Notes under the pieces: model-generated
Told to the model about the DNA's origin: nothing
Database searches by the model: none
Seen by the model: the letters and a program-made list of their open reading frames with translations, nothing else
Assembly (NCBI GenBank): GCA_016712675.1
Contig: JADJQR010000001.1
Coordinates: 1,798,001 to 1,862,000, forward strand
DNA length: 64,000 nucleotides
Source of the DNA: a bacterium
GTDB taxonomy: Bacteria; Krumholzibacteriota; Krumholzibacteriia; LZORAL124-64-63
Direction: 5' to 3'
Translations under genes and position numbers: made by a program
Shown here: positions 10,390 to 22,355 of the stretch, piece after piece
How positions within the stretch are numbered: position 1 is the first letter of the stretch
How the letters are laid out: each line of letters begins with the position of its first letter

Positions 10390-11658
10390 ATGGACGACGA
10401 ACCGCAAACGACGCCCGCGGCAGCCCTCTATCCGTTCCGGCGGCCGCGCCTGACGCTGTCCAGTCCCCTGCGGCTGGTGTTGCTGGGGGCCACGGGTTCT
10501 ATCGGGCGCCAGACGATCGATCTCGTGCGTCGCCACCCGGAACGGCTTGAACTGGCGGCCGTCAGCTGTCACGGTCGGGTCGAGGAACTGGCGGCGGTGC
10601 TGGCGGAACTGGCGGCCGCGCAGCCGTGGGCTCCGCCGCCGCTGGTGGCGATCTGCGACGAGAACGCGCGCGAGCGGGCCGCCCGCCTTCCCGGTTGGGG
10701 CCCTCGCCTGCTGGCGGCCGGCCCCGCCGGCCTGGTGGAGGCGGTGACGGAGGCCCGGGCGCCCTCTTGCGTGGTGAACGGTCTGGTGGGGGCGGCCGGC
10801 CTGGCCCCGACACTGGCTGCGGCCGAGCTGGGTCTGCGCATTGCCCTGGCCAACAAGGAAGCGCTTGTGGTGGGCGGTCAACTGGTCGCCGCGGCCGTGG
10901 CCCGTGGCGGCGCCGAATTGCTGCCCGTCGATTCGGAGCACGCCGCCATCGCCCAGTGCCTGTCCGGACGCGACCCGGGCGAGGTTGCCCGCCTGGTCCT
11001 GACGGCCTCGGGCGGCCCGTTCCGGACCACGCCGGCCGCGGATCTGGGGCGCGTGACTCTCGAACAGGTCCTGGCCCATCCGACCTGGCGCATGGGGCCC
11101 AAGATCACGGTGGACTCGGCCACGCTCATGAACAAGGGACTGGAGGTCATCGAGGCCCACCACCTGTTCGGCCTCCCATACGAGAGGATCGACGTCGTCG
11201 TGCACCCGGGTTCCATCGTCCATTCGCTGGTCGAGTTCGTCGACGGCGCCCTGCTGGCCCAGCTGGGGACGCCGGACATGCGCGTGCCGCTGCAGTACGC
11301 GATTGTCGGGGAAATCCATTGGCCGCTGGACGGGGGCAGGCTAGACTTGCTGCGCGCGGGCCCCCTGGTCTTCGAGGCGCCCGATATCGCTCGCTTCCCC
11401 TGCCTGCACCTGGCCCGCCAGGCGGGGCAGGCCGGAGGCACGGCCCCAGTGGTCCTGAACGCGGCCAACGAGGTCGCCGTGGCCGCGCTGCTGGCCGGTC
11501 GCCTGCGATTTGCCGATATTCCCGGCGTCATCGCCGACACCCTGGCGCGCCTGCCCCGCGGACCGGTCCCGGACCTGGCCGCGGCGCTGGACGCCGATGC
11601 CCGGGCCCGCACGGAGGCGGCCGTCCTTGTGGACGCCCGTGACGCCGGCGGCCATTGA
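10390..11658 (+). CDS. dxr: 1-deoxy-D-xylulose-5-phosphate reductoisomerase
   Basis: Dxr makes 2-C-methyl-D-erythritol-4-phosphate with NADPH, the committed step of the non-mevalonate isoprenoid pathway; the product feeds uppS in the same cluster. The 422-residue protein has the NADPH site LGATGSIGRQT, LANKEALVVGG, the metal-binding PVDSEHAAI, TASGGPFR, and the HPTWRMGPKITVDSATLMNKGLE segment. The N-terminus carries about 30 residues before the first strand. GGGAGG lies seven bases before the ATG. The rseP start follows eleven bases after the stop. Confidence 0.96.
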   Translation: MDDEPQTTPAAALYPFRRPRLTLSSPLRLVLLGATGSIGRQTIDLVRRHPERLELAAVSCHGRVEELAAVLAELAAAQPWAPPPLVAICDENARERAARLPGWGPRLLAAGPAGLVEAVTEARAPSCVVNGLVGAAGLAPTLAAAELGLRIALANKEALVVGGQLVAAAVARGGAELLPVDSEHAAIAQCLSGRDPGEVARLVLTASGGPFRTTPAADLGRVTLEQVLAHPTWRMGPKITVDSATLMNKGLEVIEAHHLFGLPYERIDVVVHPGSIVHSLVEFVDGALLAQLGTPDMRVPLQYAIVGEIHWPLDGGRLDLLRAGPLVFEAPDIARFPCLHLARQAGQAGGTAPVVLNAANEVAVAALLAGRLRFADIPGVIADTLARLPRGPVPDLAAALDADARARTEAAVLVDARDAGGH

Positions 11659-11668
11659 GGATGTGCGC

Positions 11669-13081
11669 TTGGATAGCAACCTCCCCAACATCGTCATCGC
11701 CTTCCTGCTGACCTTGGGCTCGGTCGTGATCATCCACGAGATGGGTCATTTCCTGACCTGCAAGCTCTTCGGCGTCTACGTGAAGACCTTCTCCATCGGC
11801 ATCGGGCCCAAGCTGCTGCGCAAGCGCTGGGGTGAGACCGAGTACGCCATTTCGGCGATCCCCTTCGGCGGCTACGTGAAGATGGCTGGCGAAGGCCTCA
11901 TGGAGGAGATCCAGGATACCGGCACCTGGCAGGAGCGGAAGTACCCGCTGGGAACGTTGGAGGGCAACGCCGAGGCGGCCGGCCAGGATGACCACATCCC
12001 GCCGGACCGGCATTTCCACGGCAAGCCGGCCTGGCAACGCCTCCTGGTCTTCATCGCCGGGCCGTTGGCGAATCTGCTGCTGGCCTATGTGCTCTACATC
12101 GTGCTGCTGGTGGGCGTGGGGCGCCCCCAGATCCCGTTCACGCAGGTGGGCTCGGTCCAGGCCGGTTCGGCGGCCGCAGCGGCCGGGTTGTCGGTCGGTG
12201 ACCGCATCCTGGCCGTCGACGGCCGAGCTTTGTCGGACTGGATCGCGGTCGAGGACGCGATCCTGCCCGAACCCGGCACGCCGGCAGACGGCGCGCCGGC
12301 GGTCACGGTGACGTTCGAACGGGACGGCGTTCGGCAGGACGTGCAACTGCGACCGGAGGTGGATCCCGCGCGCGGCGCCTGGGCCTCGGGGCTGCAACCG
12401 TGGAACACGACCGTCGGGCTGGTGCAGAAGGGTGGACCGGCGCACCGGCTGGGCCTGCGCAAGGGCGACGTCATCCTGAGCGTCGATGGTCGGCCGGTGA
12501 CGACCTTCGAGGGGATCGCGACCGTCATCAACGACCGCCCTGCGGAACCGACCGAGGTCGTCTGGGAACGCGGCGGTCGCCGACTCAGCGGCCTGGTCAC
12601 CCCCGAGAGGGACGAGGTGGCGCCCGGCCAATTCAAGGGCCGCATCTTCCTGGAGCAGTTCCTCAGTTACGAGAAGGTCCCGCTCGGCGACGGCCTGGGC
12701 CTGGCCTGGGTCCGTACCGTCGATACGGTGCGCACCACGGTCTCGGTCTTCGACGACCTGTGGCGCGGCAAGCTGGGCCTGGACGCGGTGGGCGGACCGC
12801 TGCGCATCGCCAACGTCGCCGGCGAGATGCTCAACTGGAGTTTCGCGTACCTGATCGGATTCGTGGCGTTCTTCTCGGTGAACCTGTTCCTGCTGAACCT
12901 GTTGCCCATTCCGGTGCTCGACGGCGGGCATGTGCTGTTCCTGCTGCTGGAGGTGGCCCGAGGCGGGCGGCCGGTGCCCGAGCGCCTGCAGGCGATCGCC
13001 ACGCAGGTGGGCCTGATCGTGCTGCTGCTGTTCATGGTCTTCGTGGTGGTGCTGGACGTCTGGAAGATGTCGGGGCACTAG
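11669..13081 (+). CDS. rseP: Site-2 intramembrane zinc protease
   Basis: RseP-type proteases cut membrane-spanning substrates such as anti-sigma factors and leftover signal peptides. From the TTG at 11669, whose ribosome site TGAGG overlaps the dxr stop, the product has 470 residues. The first membrane helix holds the zinc motif HEMGH (residues 23-27). Two PDZ domains occupy roughly residues 160-340, and the last helices carry LPIPVLDGGH, which supplies the third zinc ligand. A GTG at 11663 is possible but too close to the ribosome site. The gene faces a convergent lipoprotein gene. Confidence 0.94.
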   Translation: MDSNLPNIVIAFLLTLGSVVIIHEMGHFLTCKLFGVYVKTFSIGIGPKLLRKRWGETEYAISAIPFGGYVKMAGEGLMEEIQDTGTWQERKYPLGTLEGNAEAAGQDDHIPPDRHFHGKPAWQRLLVFIAGPLANLLLAYVLYIVLLVGVGRPQIPFTQVGSVQAGSAAAAAGLSVGDRILAVDGRALSDWIAVEDAILPEPGTPADGAPAVTVTFERDGVRQDVQLRPEVDPARGAWASGLQPWNTTVGLVQKGGPAHRLGLRKGDVILSVDGRPVTTFEGIATVINDRPAEPTEVVWERGGRRLSGLVTPERDEVAPGQFKGRIFLEQFLSYEKVPLGDGLGLAWVRTVDTVRTTVSVFDDLWRGKLGLDAVGGPLRIANVAGEMLNWSFAYLIGFVAFFSVNLFLLNLLPIPVLDGGHVLFLLLEVARGGRPVPERLQAIATQVGLIVLLLFMVFVVVLDVWKMSGH

Positions 13082-13112
13082 GAAGCACACGGTCAGCGGA
13101 ACCGGCGGGGGA

Positions 13113-13634
13113 TCAGTCGCCCGCCTGCACAGGCGAGGCGGACGGGAAGCCGGCTCCGCTCACGCTGTCGGCTGGAACCGGCCAGGGTGCGTCCAGGGGA
13201 CGCCGACCGTCACGGGCCAGCAGCGAGTCGTGCTCGGCCGCCAGCAGGCGCAGGAGGAACTCGTGCACCAGTTCGGCGCGCGAGGGATCGGCAGGGGCCA
13301 ACGCGATCGTCTGCGGCAGGGCGCTGTCGCCCCAGGCGGCAGCCAGGGAATCGCCGAGGGCGATGCCGCGGCCGGCGTCCACCAGCAGGGCGGCGCGGAC
13401 GCGCTCGAGGACCAGGACGCGCTCCACGTAGGCGGTCTCGTCGCGGCTCAGGTCGCGCGGGCTCAGGGCGCGGTCGGTGCCACGGCAACCGGCGGCAGCC
13501 AGCAGGACGACGGCCGGCAACAGCAGTGCCTGCGGCACGGCGGACCGGAGATGGCGGACGCGGACGACCGCGCGGACGTACGGCGCAGCGGTGTCCGGAC
13601 CGGGAGATCGTGGGCCTCGTGGCGGCTGCGGCAT
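13113..13634 (-). CDS. Small lipoprotein of unknown function
   Basis: I do not recognise the family. The ATG at 13634 follows GGAGA by seven bases. The 173-residue product has a basic N-terminal stretch, a hydrophobic segment (about residues 36-48) and a plausible lipobox ending in Cys50 (LLAAAGC), so it is probably a lipid-anchored envelope protein. The mature part is acidic and helical in style with no cysteines and no motif I can name. The long n-region before the hydrophobic core is unusual. It is inverted between rseP and the POTRA/barrel gene, and shares a divergent promoter region with the latter. Confidence 0.7.
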   Translation of the reverse strand: MPQPPRGPRSPGPDTAAPYVRAVVRVRHLRSAVPQALLLPAVVLLAAAGCRGTDRALSPRDLSRDETAYVERVLVLERVRAALLVDAGRGIALGDSLAAAWGDSALPQTIALAPADPSRAELVHEFLLRLLAAEHDSLLARDGRRPLDAPWPVPADSVSGAGFPSASPVQAGD

Positions 13635-13692
13635 GACGACGTCTCCGGTGGCGACGACGCGGGCACAGCCCGCATGGGAACTCGGGACTGAT

Positions 13693-13713
13693 GACCACGC
13701 GTTGAACGTGGTC
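13693..13713. repeat. Inverted repeat in divergent intergenic region
   Basis: GACCACG and CGTGGTC are perfect seven-base inverted arms separated by seven bases (13693-13699 and 13707-13713). They lie between the minus-strand lipoprotein start (13634) and the plus-strand outer membrane protein start (13779), where an operator for divergent control would be placed. I could not identify convincing -10/-35 pairs here. Confidence 0.4.
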
Positions 13714-13778
13714 GGGGATAACATCGGGCCGCCGGCTTGTGACGGCAAGTCGGGCGGGGCGCCGGACGGAGCGGGATC

Positions 13779-15914
13779 TTGAAAGCAGGCGCGATGACGA
13801 CAACCGGACGGCGGCGGTTCGTTCCGCCCTTCCGCGCGTGCGCCGCGCCGCGTCTGGTCGCCCTTGCCCTCCTGCTGCCCCTTCTGCCGGTGGCGCCCGG
13901 CGCGCGGGCCGACGACGAACTCGACTTCGGGCTGGAGTCCCACCGCCTGTCCCGCGTTGAACTGACGGGCAATGTCACGTTCCCGTCCTCCGAGCTCAAG
14001 CGCATCATGCGCCTTCAGGAAGGCAGCTGGCTGCGCCCGCTGCGGACGGCCCGGTACCAGCCGCACCTGGTGGAGACCCAAGTCCGGCTGCTGAGGAATT
14101 TCTACCGCAACCGGGGGTTCCATGACGTCAGTGCCCGGGTCGATTCGATCACGATCGACCGCGACGGTGGCGACATCCTGCACCTCGCGGTGAACGAAGG
14201 CCGCCGCACCTATATCCGGAAGCTGACGTTCGTCGGCCACGAGCCCGTCTCCGAGGGGCGGTTGCGCGGGGCTGTTGCCCTGCGCGAAGGCAGCCCGGCG
14301 CCCGCCGATCTGAACGCGTTGGGAGGGGACATCTATTCGCTCCGCGAGTTGCTGCGGGACGAGACGTTCCTGGACGCGGCCGTGTACCCGCAGATGGACC
14401 GGGTCGAACTGGAGGGCGATGCCGGCTATGCGGCGGACCTCAGTTACCGCGTCGTGACCGGCCGGTCCTACCGCATCGGTTCCCTCGAGCTGTCGGGCAA
14501 CGACCTGACCATCGACCGGCTGGTCCGGCGCGAACTGGAGGTGGCGCCGGGCGACCCGCTGCGCTGGGGCCGCGTGGAAGACACGCGCCGCAATCTGCTG
14601 GGGACCAGCCTCTATCGCGACGTCAACATCAGCGCCGTCAACGTGGATACGATTGCCGGCACCGCCGACCTCACCGTACACGTCGTCGAGCGGCGGCCCG
14701 CCTACTACGAGCTGGGCATCGGTGTCGGCAGCCTGGAGCGCGTGCGCCTGCTGGCTGCCTGGGGCCACAACAACCTGTGGGGCACCGGACGGCGGGTGCA
14801 GGTGCGCGGTCGCGGCTCGTGGAACGTCGAGGATGTCGTGGGCAGCCCCATCAGCTTCGACCAGGGCCAGATCAACTACAGGGGCGAGGTGGCGTACGTG
14901 AACCCGCGGCTGCGCGACGGCCGCTACAGCCTGGACACCACGTTGTTCCTTTCGCGCGAGACCCGCGGCGAATCGGGCCTGAACATGTTCGGCTGGGGTG
15001 CCAACGTGGGCACGTTCTGGCGCAGCAGCCGCTCCGTCACCAACAACGTCTCGTTCGGCTACAAGGTGACCGAGCCGGAGATCCACCCGCAGGCGCCGGA
15101 GGATTGGCAGGAACGGTTCAACGAGGTCAATCCGTCGATCAGCCGCGTGCGTTCACTCAACTGGGCAATGTACCTGGATCACCGCAACGACCTGTTCCAA
15201 CCGACCAGCGGGACCTATGCGATTCTGACGGCGCAGCTGGCGGGCGGTCTGCTGGGTGGCGACTACCACTTCCTGAAGTGGACTGCGGCGTGGCACGACT
15301 ACTTCCAACTGCCGGTCGGGACGCTGGCGGTGCGCGTCAAGGCCGGGGGCACGCGAACCTATGGCGCCTCGGTGGACCAGGGGCCCGACGGCGTGCCCTA
15401 CGATGACCGTTTCTTTGCCGGCGGTGCTTCGACCGTGCGCGGCTACGCCAACAACTCGCTCGGGCCGCAGGTCACCGACCAGGACGAGCTGGACTATCTC
15501 AACTACACCTCGGACGTCCTGCTGCCGGACAACCCCGCCCGGGGCGGCAACTACCTGCTGCTGACGAACGCCGAGTGGCGGCTGCCGCTGCCGGTCCTGC
15601 AGAAGTGGGGCCTGGCCACGGTGGTGTTCGTCGAGGGTGGCAACGTCTGGGCGGAGCTGCGGGACCTGCAGCTGCGTGGTTTTCGGCTGCGCAGCGAACC
15701 GGGATTCCCGACCGACGCCGGCTCGACCAAGGACTGGGACTACCGCTACAGCGTGGGCACCGGCATCCGTTTCGACACGCCCTTCGGGCCGGTGCGGATC
15801 GATGTCGGCTTCCCGCTCAAGCGGGTTCGCTACCTGAGCGACTACCTGGGCGACGAGGTGGACTACCGCGATCCTTCCGCTGTCTGGCACTTCTCCGTGG
15901 GGTACCCGTTCTGA
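13779..15914 (+). CDS. Omp85-family outer membrane protein, TamA/BamA type
   Basis: Omp85 proteins insert beta-barrels or move substrates at the outer membrane. The 711-residue product has a signal peptide ending near the ADDE motif (residue ~44). Three POTRA-like repeats follow at about 55-140, 141-228 and 229-305, marked by VELTGN, KLTFVGH and SLELSGN. The 16-strand barrel occupies 306-711, with the conserved lid-loop motif GGASTVRGY and a terminal aromatic (GYPF). Three POTRAs plus overlap with a tamB homologue favour TamA over BamA, which usually has five. The TTG at 13779 has GGAG eight bases upstream; an ATG at 13794 is the alternative start. Confidence 0.88.
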   Translation: MKAGAMTTTGRRRFVPPFRACAAPRLVALALLLPLLPVAPGARADDELDFGLESHRLSRVELTGNVTFPSSELKRIMRLQEGSWLRPLRTARYQPHLVETQVRLLRNFYRNRGFHDVSARVDSITIDRDGGDILHLAVNEGRRTYIRKLTFVGHEPVSEGRLRGAVALREGSPAPADLNALGGDIYSLRELLRDETFLDAAVYPQMDRVELEGDAGYAADLSYRVVTGRSYRIGSLELSGNDLTIDRLVRRELEVAPGDPLRWGRVEDTRRNLLGTSLYRDVNISAVNVDTIAGTADLTVHVVERRPAYYELGIGVGSLERVRLLAAWGHNNLWGTGRRVQVRGRGSWNVEDVVGSPISFDQGQINYRGEVAYVNPRLRDGRYSLDTTLFLSRETRGESGLNMFGWGANVGTFWRSSRSVTNNVSFGYKVTEPEIHPQAPEDWQERFNEVNPSISRVRSLNWAMYLDHRNDLFQPTSGTYAILTAQLAGGLLGGDYHFLKWTAAWHDYFQLPVGTLAVRVKAGGTRTYGASVDQGPDGVPYDDRFFAGGASTVRGYANNSLGPQVTDQDELDYLNYTSDVLLPDNPARGGNYLLLTNAEWRLPLPVLQKWGLATVVFVEGGNVWAELRDLQLRGFRLRSEPGFPTDAGSTKDWDYRYSVGTGIRFDTPFGPVRIDVGFPLKRVRYLSDYLGDEVDYRDPSAVWHFSVGYPF

Positions 15915-18900
15915 TGCGCTGGAACCGCAAGGCACGCGTGTCGGTGTTGACCGCCTGGGTGGTCTTCGCGGCGGTGCTCGTCTACCTGGCGGGGCGCACG
16001 GACCTGGTGGCTCCGCAGCTATCGGGGCTGGTCAGCCGCCACCTGCTGCGGCTGGAGGGACCGGGGCTGCGCGTGGAGGACTTTCGCCTGTGGGGGCGCG
16101 ACGGCCTGGATCTCTACGGCGTTTCCCTGGCGCTGCCCGGGCGCGGAGGCGGCCTGGTGACGGTGACCGCCGACACGGTCGAACTCGACTACGTCCTGAA
16201 GGAGGCGCTGGGCGACCTGCCGCGCCTGCGGCGGCTGGTCGTGCGACGTCCCGTGATCCTGGTGCGGGCGGCGGCAGACACGACGGCTGACGGACACGCC
16301 GCGACGCCGCCCGGTGCGCCGAAGCTGCCGCAACTGGTGATCGAGGACCTGGCGGTGTTTCTGGGGTTTCTCGAACTGGCGGCGGCCGATGGTGTCGTGC
16401 AGGAACGCATTCCGTACCTGTCGTGGCGGGGCAGCGTCGAAACGGGTCCCCTGACCCGAGCGGTACTGCTCGGCTGCGAGGCCGACTGGCAGACACATGA
16501 GAGCCGCCTGGACAGCCTGTTCGGGGAGGTGCGCCTGGACGAGGTCGGACTGCACGTTGCCGGTCTGCGCGGGCGCCTCAACGGCCGTTCGGTGTCGGTG
16601 GACGGCCACCGCGGCTGGGACGAAACGCTGGACCTGCGGGTTTCCGCGCTCGGTGTCAGCTCGTCCGAGATCGAGAACCTGGTCAGCCAGAGGCTGGGCT
16701 TCAAGGCGCGAGGCGACGTCGCCGCCACGCTGCGCGCGAATGCCGATTCCCTGGTCTACGAGGGTGTCTTCACCGGTGAACTGGAAGGATACGACCTCGC
16801 CGGCGTGGGCTGCCGCGCCATTGTCGGCAGGCGTGATGTCCGGCTGGAGGAACTGACCGGCGAGGTCAACGGGGCCACATTCACGGGTCGGGGCCGCTTC
16901 GACATCAGCGACAGCATCTCCGTGAGCTTCGTGTTGGAAGGCGATGCGACCGGCGTCAACCTGGCCAATGGCCTGGTGCCTGGCGAGGAGGACCTGCCTG
17001 TCACCGACGGAAGTGGCCGCCTGCGCATCGAGCACACCGATCACCCGCTGTGGACGCGTGTGACCGGGCTGGTCCATGACGGGCACATCGAGATCATGCC
17101 GTTCGATGCCTGCGAGATCGACGTCGAGGCCACTCCGGGGGGCGTCGTCTTCAACAACGTCGACCTGCGGCACCGCGACCTGCGCGCCGTGCTGCAGGGC
17201 GCCGCTGACAGCCTACGCGTGTTCACCGGCAGCCTCGGGTTCGCTGTCGACGACCTCGGGACACTGCCGCCTCAATGGCGCTGGCCTCAGCTGAAGGGCC
17301 GGGCGACGGGCACGGCCGAGTTGTCCGGGCCGCTCGAAGCGCTGTCGGCCCGCGGGCGGGTGGTGGCCGAGGACCTCGAACTGGGCCCGGCGCTGACCCC
17401 GTACATCGTGGCAAGCCTGGACATCGACGACGTTCTGGGCTCGCCGGCGTTCGCCGGCGCGGTGGCCGGCGATAGCCTCCGGCTGGGCGGTGTGCCGCTG
17501 GGCAACTACAGGGCTTTCGGCGAGATCGGCGCGGCAGGGGCGCGGCTGGACACGTTCATGTGCGCGCATGGGGACACAGTGGGGCTACTGCGGCTGAACG
17601 TTGCCTTCTCCGACACCGTCGACCGCTACGTCATCGAGGAATTCCGCGTCGACATGGAGGGTACCCGTTGGGCCCTGGACCGGCCGCTGGGACTGGGCCT
17701 GGGCGACGGCTACCTGTCGGTGCGCGACCTGTCGCTCTCCTCGGACCAGGGCGCGGTGACCGGTGGCGGCGTGCTGGACCGGCGCCGTCTGGTGGCCGGT
17801 GCGCTGCAGCTGCGGCGGTTCGACCTGGGCCTGCTCAACCCGTTCGTCACCGTGCGCGAGCCCCTGACCGGTCGACTGACGGCCGACGTCGTGCTGGGTG
17901 GTGAACCCGACGCCGTGCAGGTGAACCTGTCGGCCGATCTGGTCGAGGCCCCGTTCGCGATCGCCGATGTCGAGTCGCTGCACGTGGAAGCCGTTTACGA
18001 GCGGGGGGCCGTCGACTTCAGGGCCCTTGACCTGCGTACGCAGTACGGACGTTTGACGGCACGCGGCAGCGTCTCCCACCCCGGCGCACCGGTGAAGGAC
18101 TACTGGACGGGCGCTGCCCTGGACCTGGAACTGGAGATTCCCGACGGCGACTGGTCGTTCCTGGACCAGTTCAAACTGCCGTCGCTCGAGCGGCTCAACG
18201 GCCGGTTCGGCGGGCAGGTGCGCCTGACCGGCACGACGGACGCGCCGCAGGTGGACGGGCGGCTGCACGGCGCGCCGTTCCACATCCACTGGCTGCACCT
18301 GGACAGGTTGACCGGCAGCGTGCACGCCGACCGGGACCGGCTGGTGCTGGGCGACCTGGTCGCCGTCCAGGACGACCTGCGCCTGACCGGTCGCATCGAG
18401 ATCCCGCTCAAGCTGGACTTCCTCAGCGAACCGACGTCGCCGCCGGACGGGCCGTTCCTGATGGAACTGGACATCCCGCCCGGCTCGGACCTGCGGGCGC
18501 TGACCCAGGCCACCAACGCGTTCGCCTCGAGCCATGGCACCGGGGAAGCGCACGTGCGCATCGCCGGGCCCCTGTCGCATCCGCTGTACGAAGGCTGGGC
18601 GAAAGTGCGGGACGCCGGATTCGTGATCAAGCACCTCGAGGAGGTCTACAGCGAGGCGTCGGTCGATGCGACCTTCAGCGGGGACGTGGTGACCCTGGCG
18701 AACATCAGCGGGCGCGAAGGCCTCAACGGCTCGTTCAGCGGTGACGGTACGCTGACCTTCAAGGGCCTGGAGATGGAGACCTTCGACATGCGGCTGGACC
18801 TGGACCGGTTCCTGGTCGCGTCGATCCCCGACCTGCGGGCACTGGTGTCCGGCCGCTCGGGGCGCATCACCGGGGTCAAGGTCGGTCCCGACTCGCTGCT

Positions 18901-19789
18901 CGTGCCGCGGTTCAGCGGCGACCTGGAGGTGCTCAAGGCGCGCTACACGGGGACCTTCGCCGAGACGCCCGGGGCGGCGGACCCGCGGATGGCCACCGTG
19001 TCCCCCGACTGGCTGGCGGAGCTGCGGCTGCATGCGGCACCCCGGGTCGGCCACATCGTCAACCGCGAGATGGAGCTGGACCTCAGCGGCGACCTGGACC
19101 TGATCCGCACCGAGGAGGGGCTGCACATGCGCGGCAGCCTCGACGTCGACCGCGGCAGCCTGATCGTCTTCAACAACGCCTTCGAGGTCCAGCGCGGGGT
19201 GCTCGACTTCAGCCAGGGCCTGGGCCTGGACCCGCGGCTCGACATCGACGCCCAGACGCGCCACCGGCTGCGCAGCCCCGGCTCCGGCAACACGACCATC
19301 GAGGTGCTGGGCGTCGAAGTCAGCGGCACCCTGGCGGCGCCGGTCGTGGAGTTCTCCAGCGAACGCGGCTACTCGCGCGAAGCCATCCAGCGCATGCTAC
19401 TGGGCCTGGACCCGGAAGGCAGCGGCCAGCCCGGCGGGGACCGGTCGCGCCTGACGGCCAGCTCGATCACCGCCGGCCTGAACCTGATCGAGCGCGAGAT
19501 CGCACGCGAGCTGGCCATGTTCGACACCTTCGACATCGACCAGATCCAGCGCGAGGATGACGCCACCGGGGCCATGGGCTTCGACCCGCTGATCGGCGTC
19601 GGCAAGTACATCGGACAGGATCTCTACCTCAAGTACGCGCAAGGCGTCCGGCAGGATGACCGAGACGTCCTGCTCGAATACCAGATCAACAACCACCTGC
19701 TGCTGCAGTCCGAGCTGCGCCGACGCATCGACGAGAATCAGGGCGACGCCACCTACAACCTGGACCTCAAGTACCGCTTCGAGTACTGA
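15914..19789 (+). CDS. tamB: TamB-like translocation and assembly protein (DUF490)
   Basis: TamB-like proteins form a long beta-taco bridge across the periplasm, working with TamA in barrel assembly and, in related AsmA-like proteins, in phospholipid transport. The ATG at 15914 overlaps the preceding stop (TGATG). The 1,291-residue product has an N-terminal membrane anchor (about residues 10-25), a long beta-rich body of repeated strand patterns, and the C-terminal TamB domain (about 950-1291) ending in NLDLKYRFEY with an aromatic terminus. Tight coupling to the Omp85 gene supports a TamA-TamB pair. The frame opens upstream inside the neighbouring gene, which is not used. Confidence 0.9.
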   Translation: MRWNRKARVSVLTAWVVFAAVLVYLAGRTDLVAPQLSGLVSRHLLRLEGPGLRVEDFRLWGRDGLDLYGVSLALPGRGGGLVTVTADTVELDYVLKEALGDLPRLRRLVVRRPVILVRAAADTTADGHAATPPGAPKLPQLVIEDLAVFLGFLELAAADGVVQERIPYLSWRGSVETGPLTRAVLLGCEADWQTHESRLDSLFGEVRLDEVGLHVAGLRGRLNGRSVSVDGHRGWDETLDLRVSALGVSSSEIENLVSQRLGFKARGDVAATLRANADSLVYEGVFTGELEGYDLAGVGCRAIVGRRDVRLEELTGEVNGATFTGRGRFDISDSISVSFVLEGDATGVNLANGLVPGEEDLPVTDGSGRLRIEHTDHPLWTRVTGLVHDGHIEIMPFDACEIDVEATPGGVVFNNVDLRHRDLRAVLQGAADSLRVFTGSLGFAVDDLGTLPPQWRWPQLKGRATGTAELSGPLEALSARGRVVAEDLELGPALTPYIVASLDIDDVLGSPAFAGAVAGDSLRLGGVPLGNYRAFGEIGAAGARLDTFMCAHGDTVGLLRLNVAFSDTVDRYVIEEFRVDMEGTRWALDRPLGLGLGDGYLSVRDLSLSSDQGAVTGGGVLDRRRLVAGALQLRRFDLGLLNPFVTVREPLTGRLTADVVLGGEPDAVQVNLSADLVEAPFAIADVESLHVEAVYERGAVDFRALDLRTQYGRLTARGSVSHPGAPVKDYWTGAALDLELEIPDGDWSFLDQFKLPSLERLNGRFGGQVRLTGTTDAPQVDGRLHGAPFHIHWLHLDRLTGSVHADRDRLVLGDLVAVQDDLRLTGRIEIPLKLDFLSEPTSPPDGPFLMELDIPPGSDLRALTQATNAFASSHGTGEAHVRIAGPLSHPLYEGWAKVRDAGFVIKHLEEVYSEASVDATFSGDVVTLANISGREGLNGSFSGDGTLTFKGLEMETFDMRLDLDRFLVASIPDLRALVSGRSGRITGVKVGPDSLLVPRFSGDLEVLKARYTGTFAETPGAADPRMATVSPDWLAELRLHAAPRVGHIVNREMELDLSGDLDLIRTEEGLHMRGSLDVDRGSLIVFNNAFEVQRGVLDFSQGLGLDPRLDIDAQTRHRLRSPGSGNTTIEVLGVEVSGTLAAPVVEFSSERGYSREAIQRMLLGLDPEGSGQPGGDRSRLTASSITAGLNLIEREIARELAMFDTFDIDQIQREDDATGAMGFDPLIGVGKYIGQDLYLKYAQGVRQDDRDVLLEYQINNHLLLQSELRRRIDENQGDATYNLDLKYRFEY

Positions 19790-19887
19790 TGCGGGCGCGG
19801 CTTCGCGACGGTTGCGGCCACGCGCCATCGATGGCATTGTTCCGCGTTCCCGACACCGCCCTGAACCCGAGCCGGAGATCGCCCGCC

Positions 19888-22320
<2,433 letters not shown>

Positions 22321-22355
22321 CGGCGACCGGCCGTGGCCCGACGGTCGGCGCGCAC

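Noticed and set aside
13635-15086. Upstream extension of the minus-strand lipoprotein frame
   Set aside because: It runs antisense through the outer membrane protein gene; the ATG at 13634 has a ribosome site and leads into a signal peptide.
19789-19887. N-terminal extension of the UvrD/PcrA helicase
   Set aside because: No ribosome site and no family similarity before MNDILAKLND.
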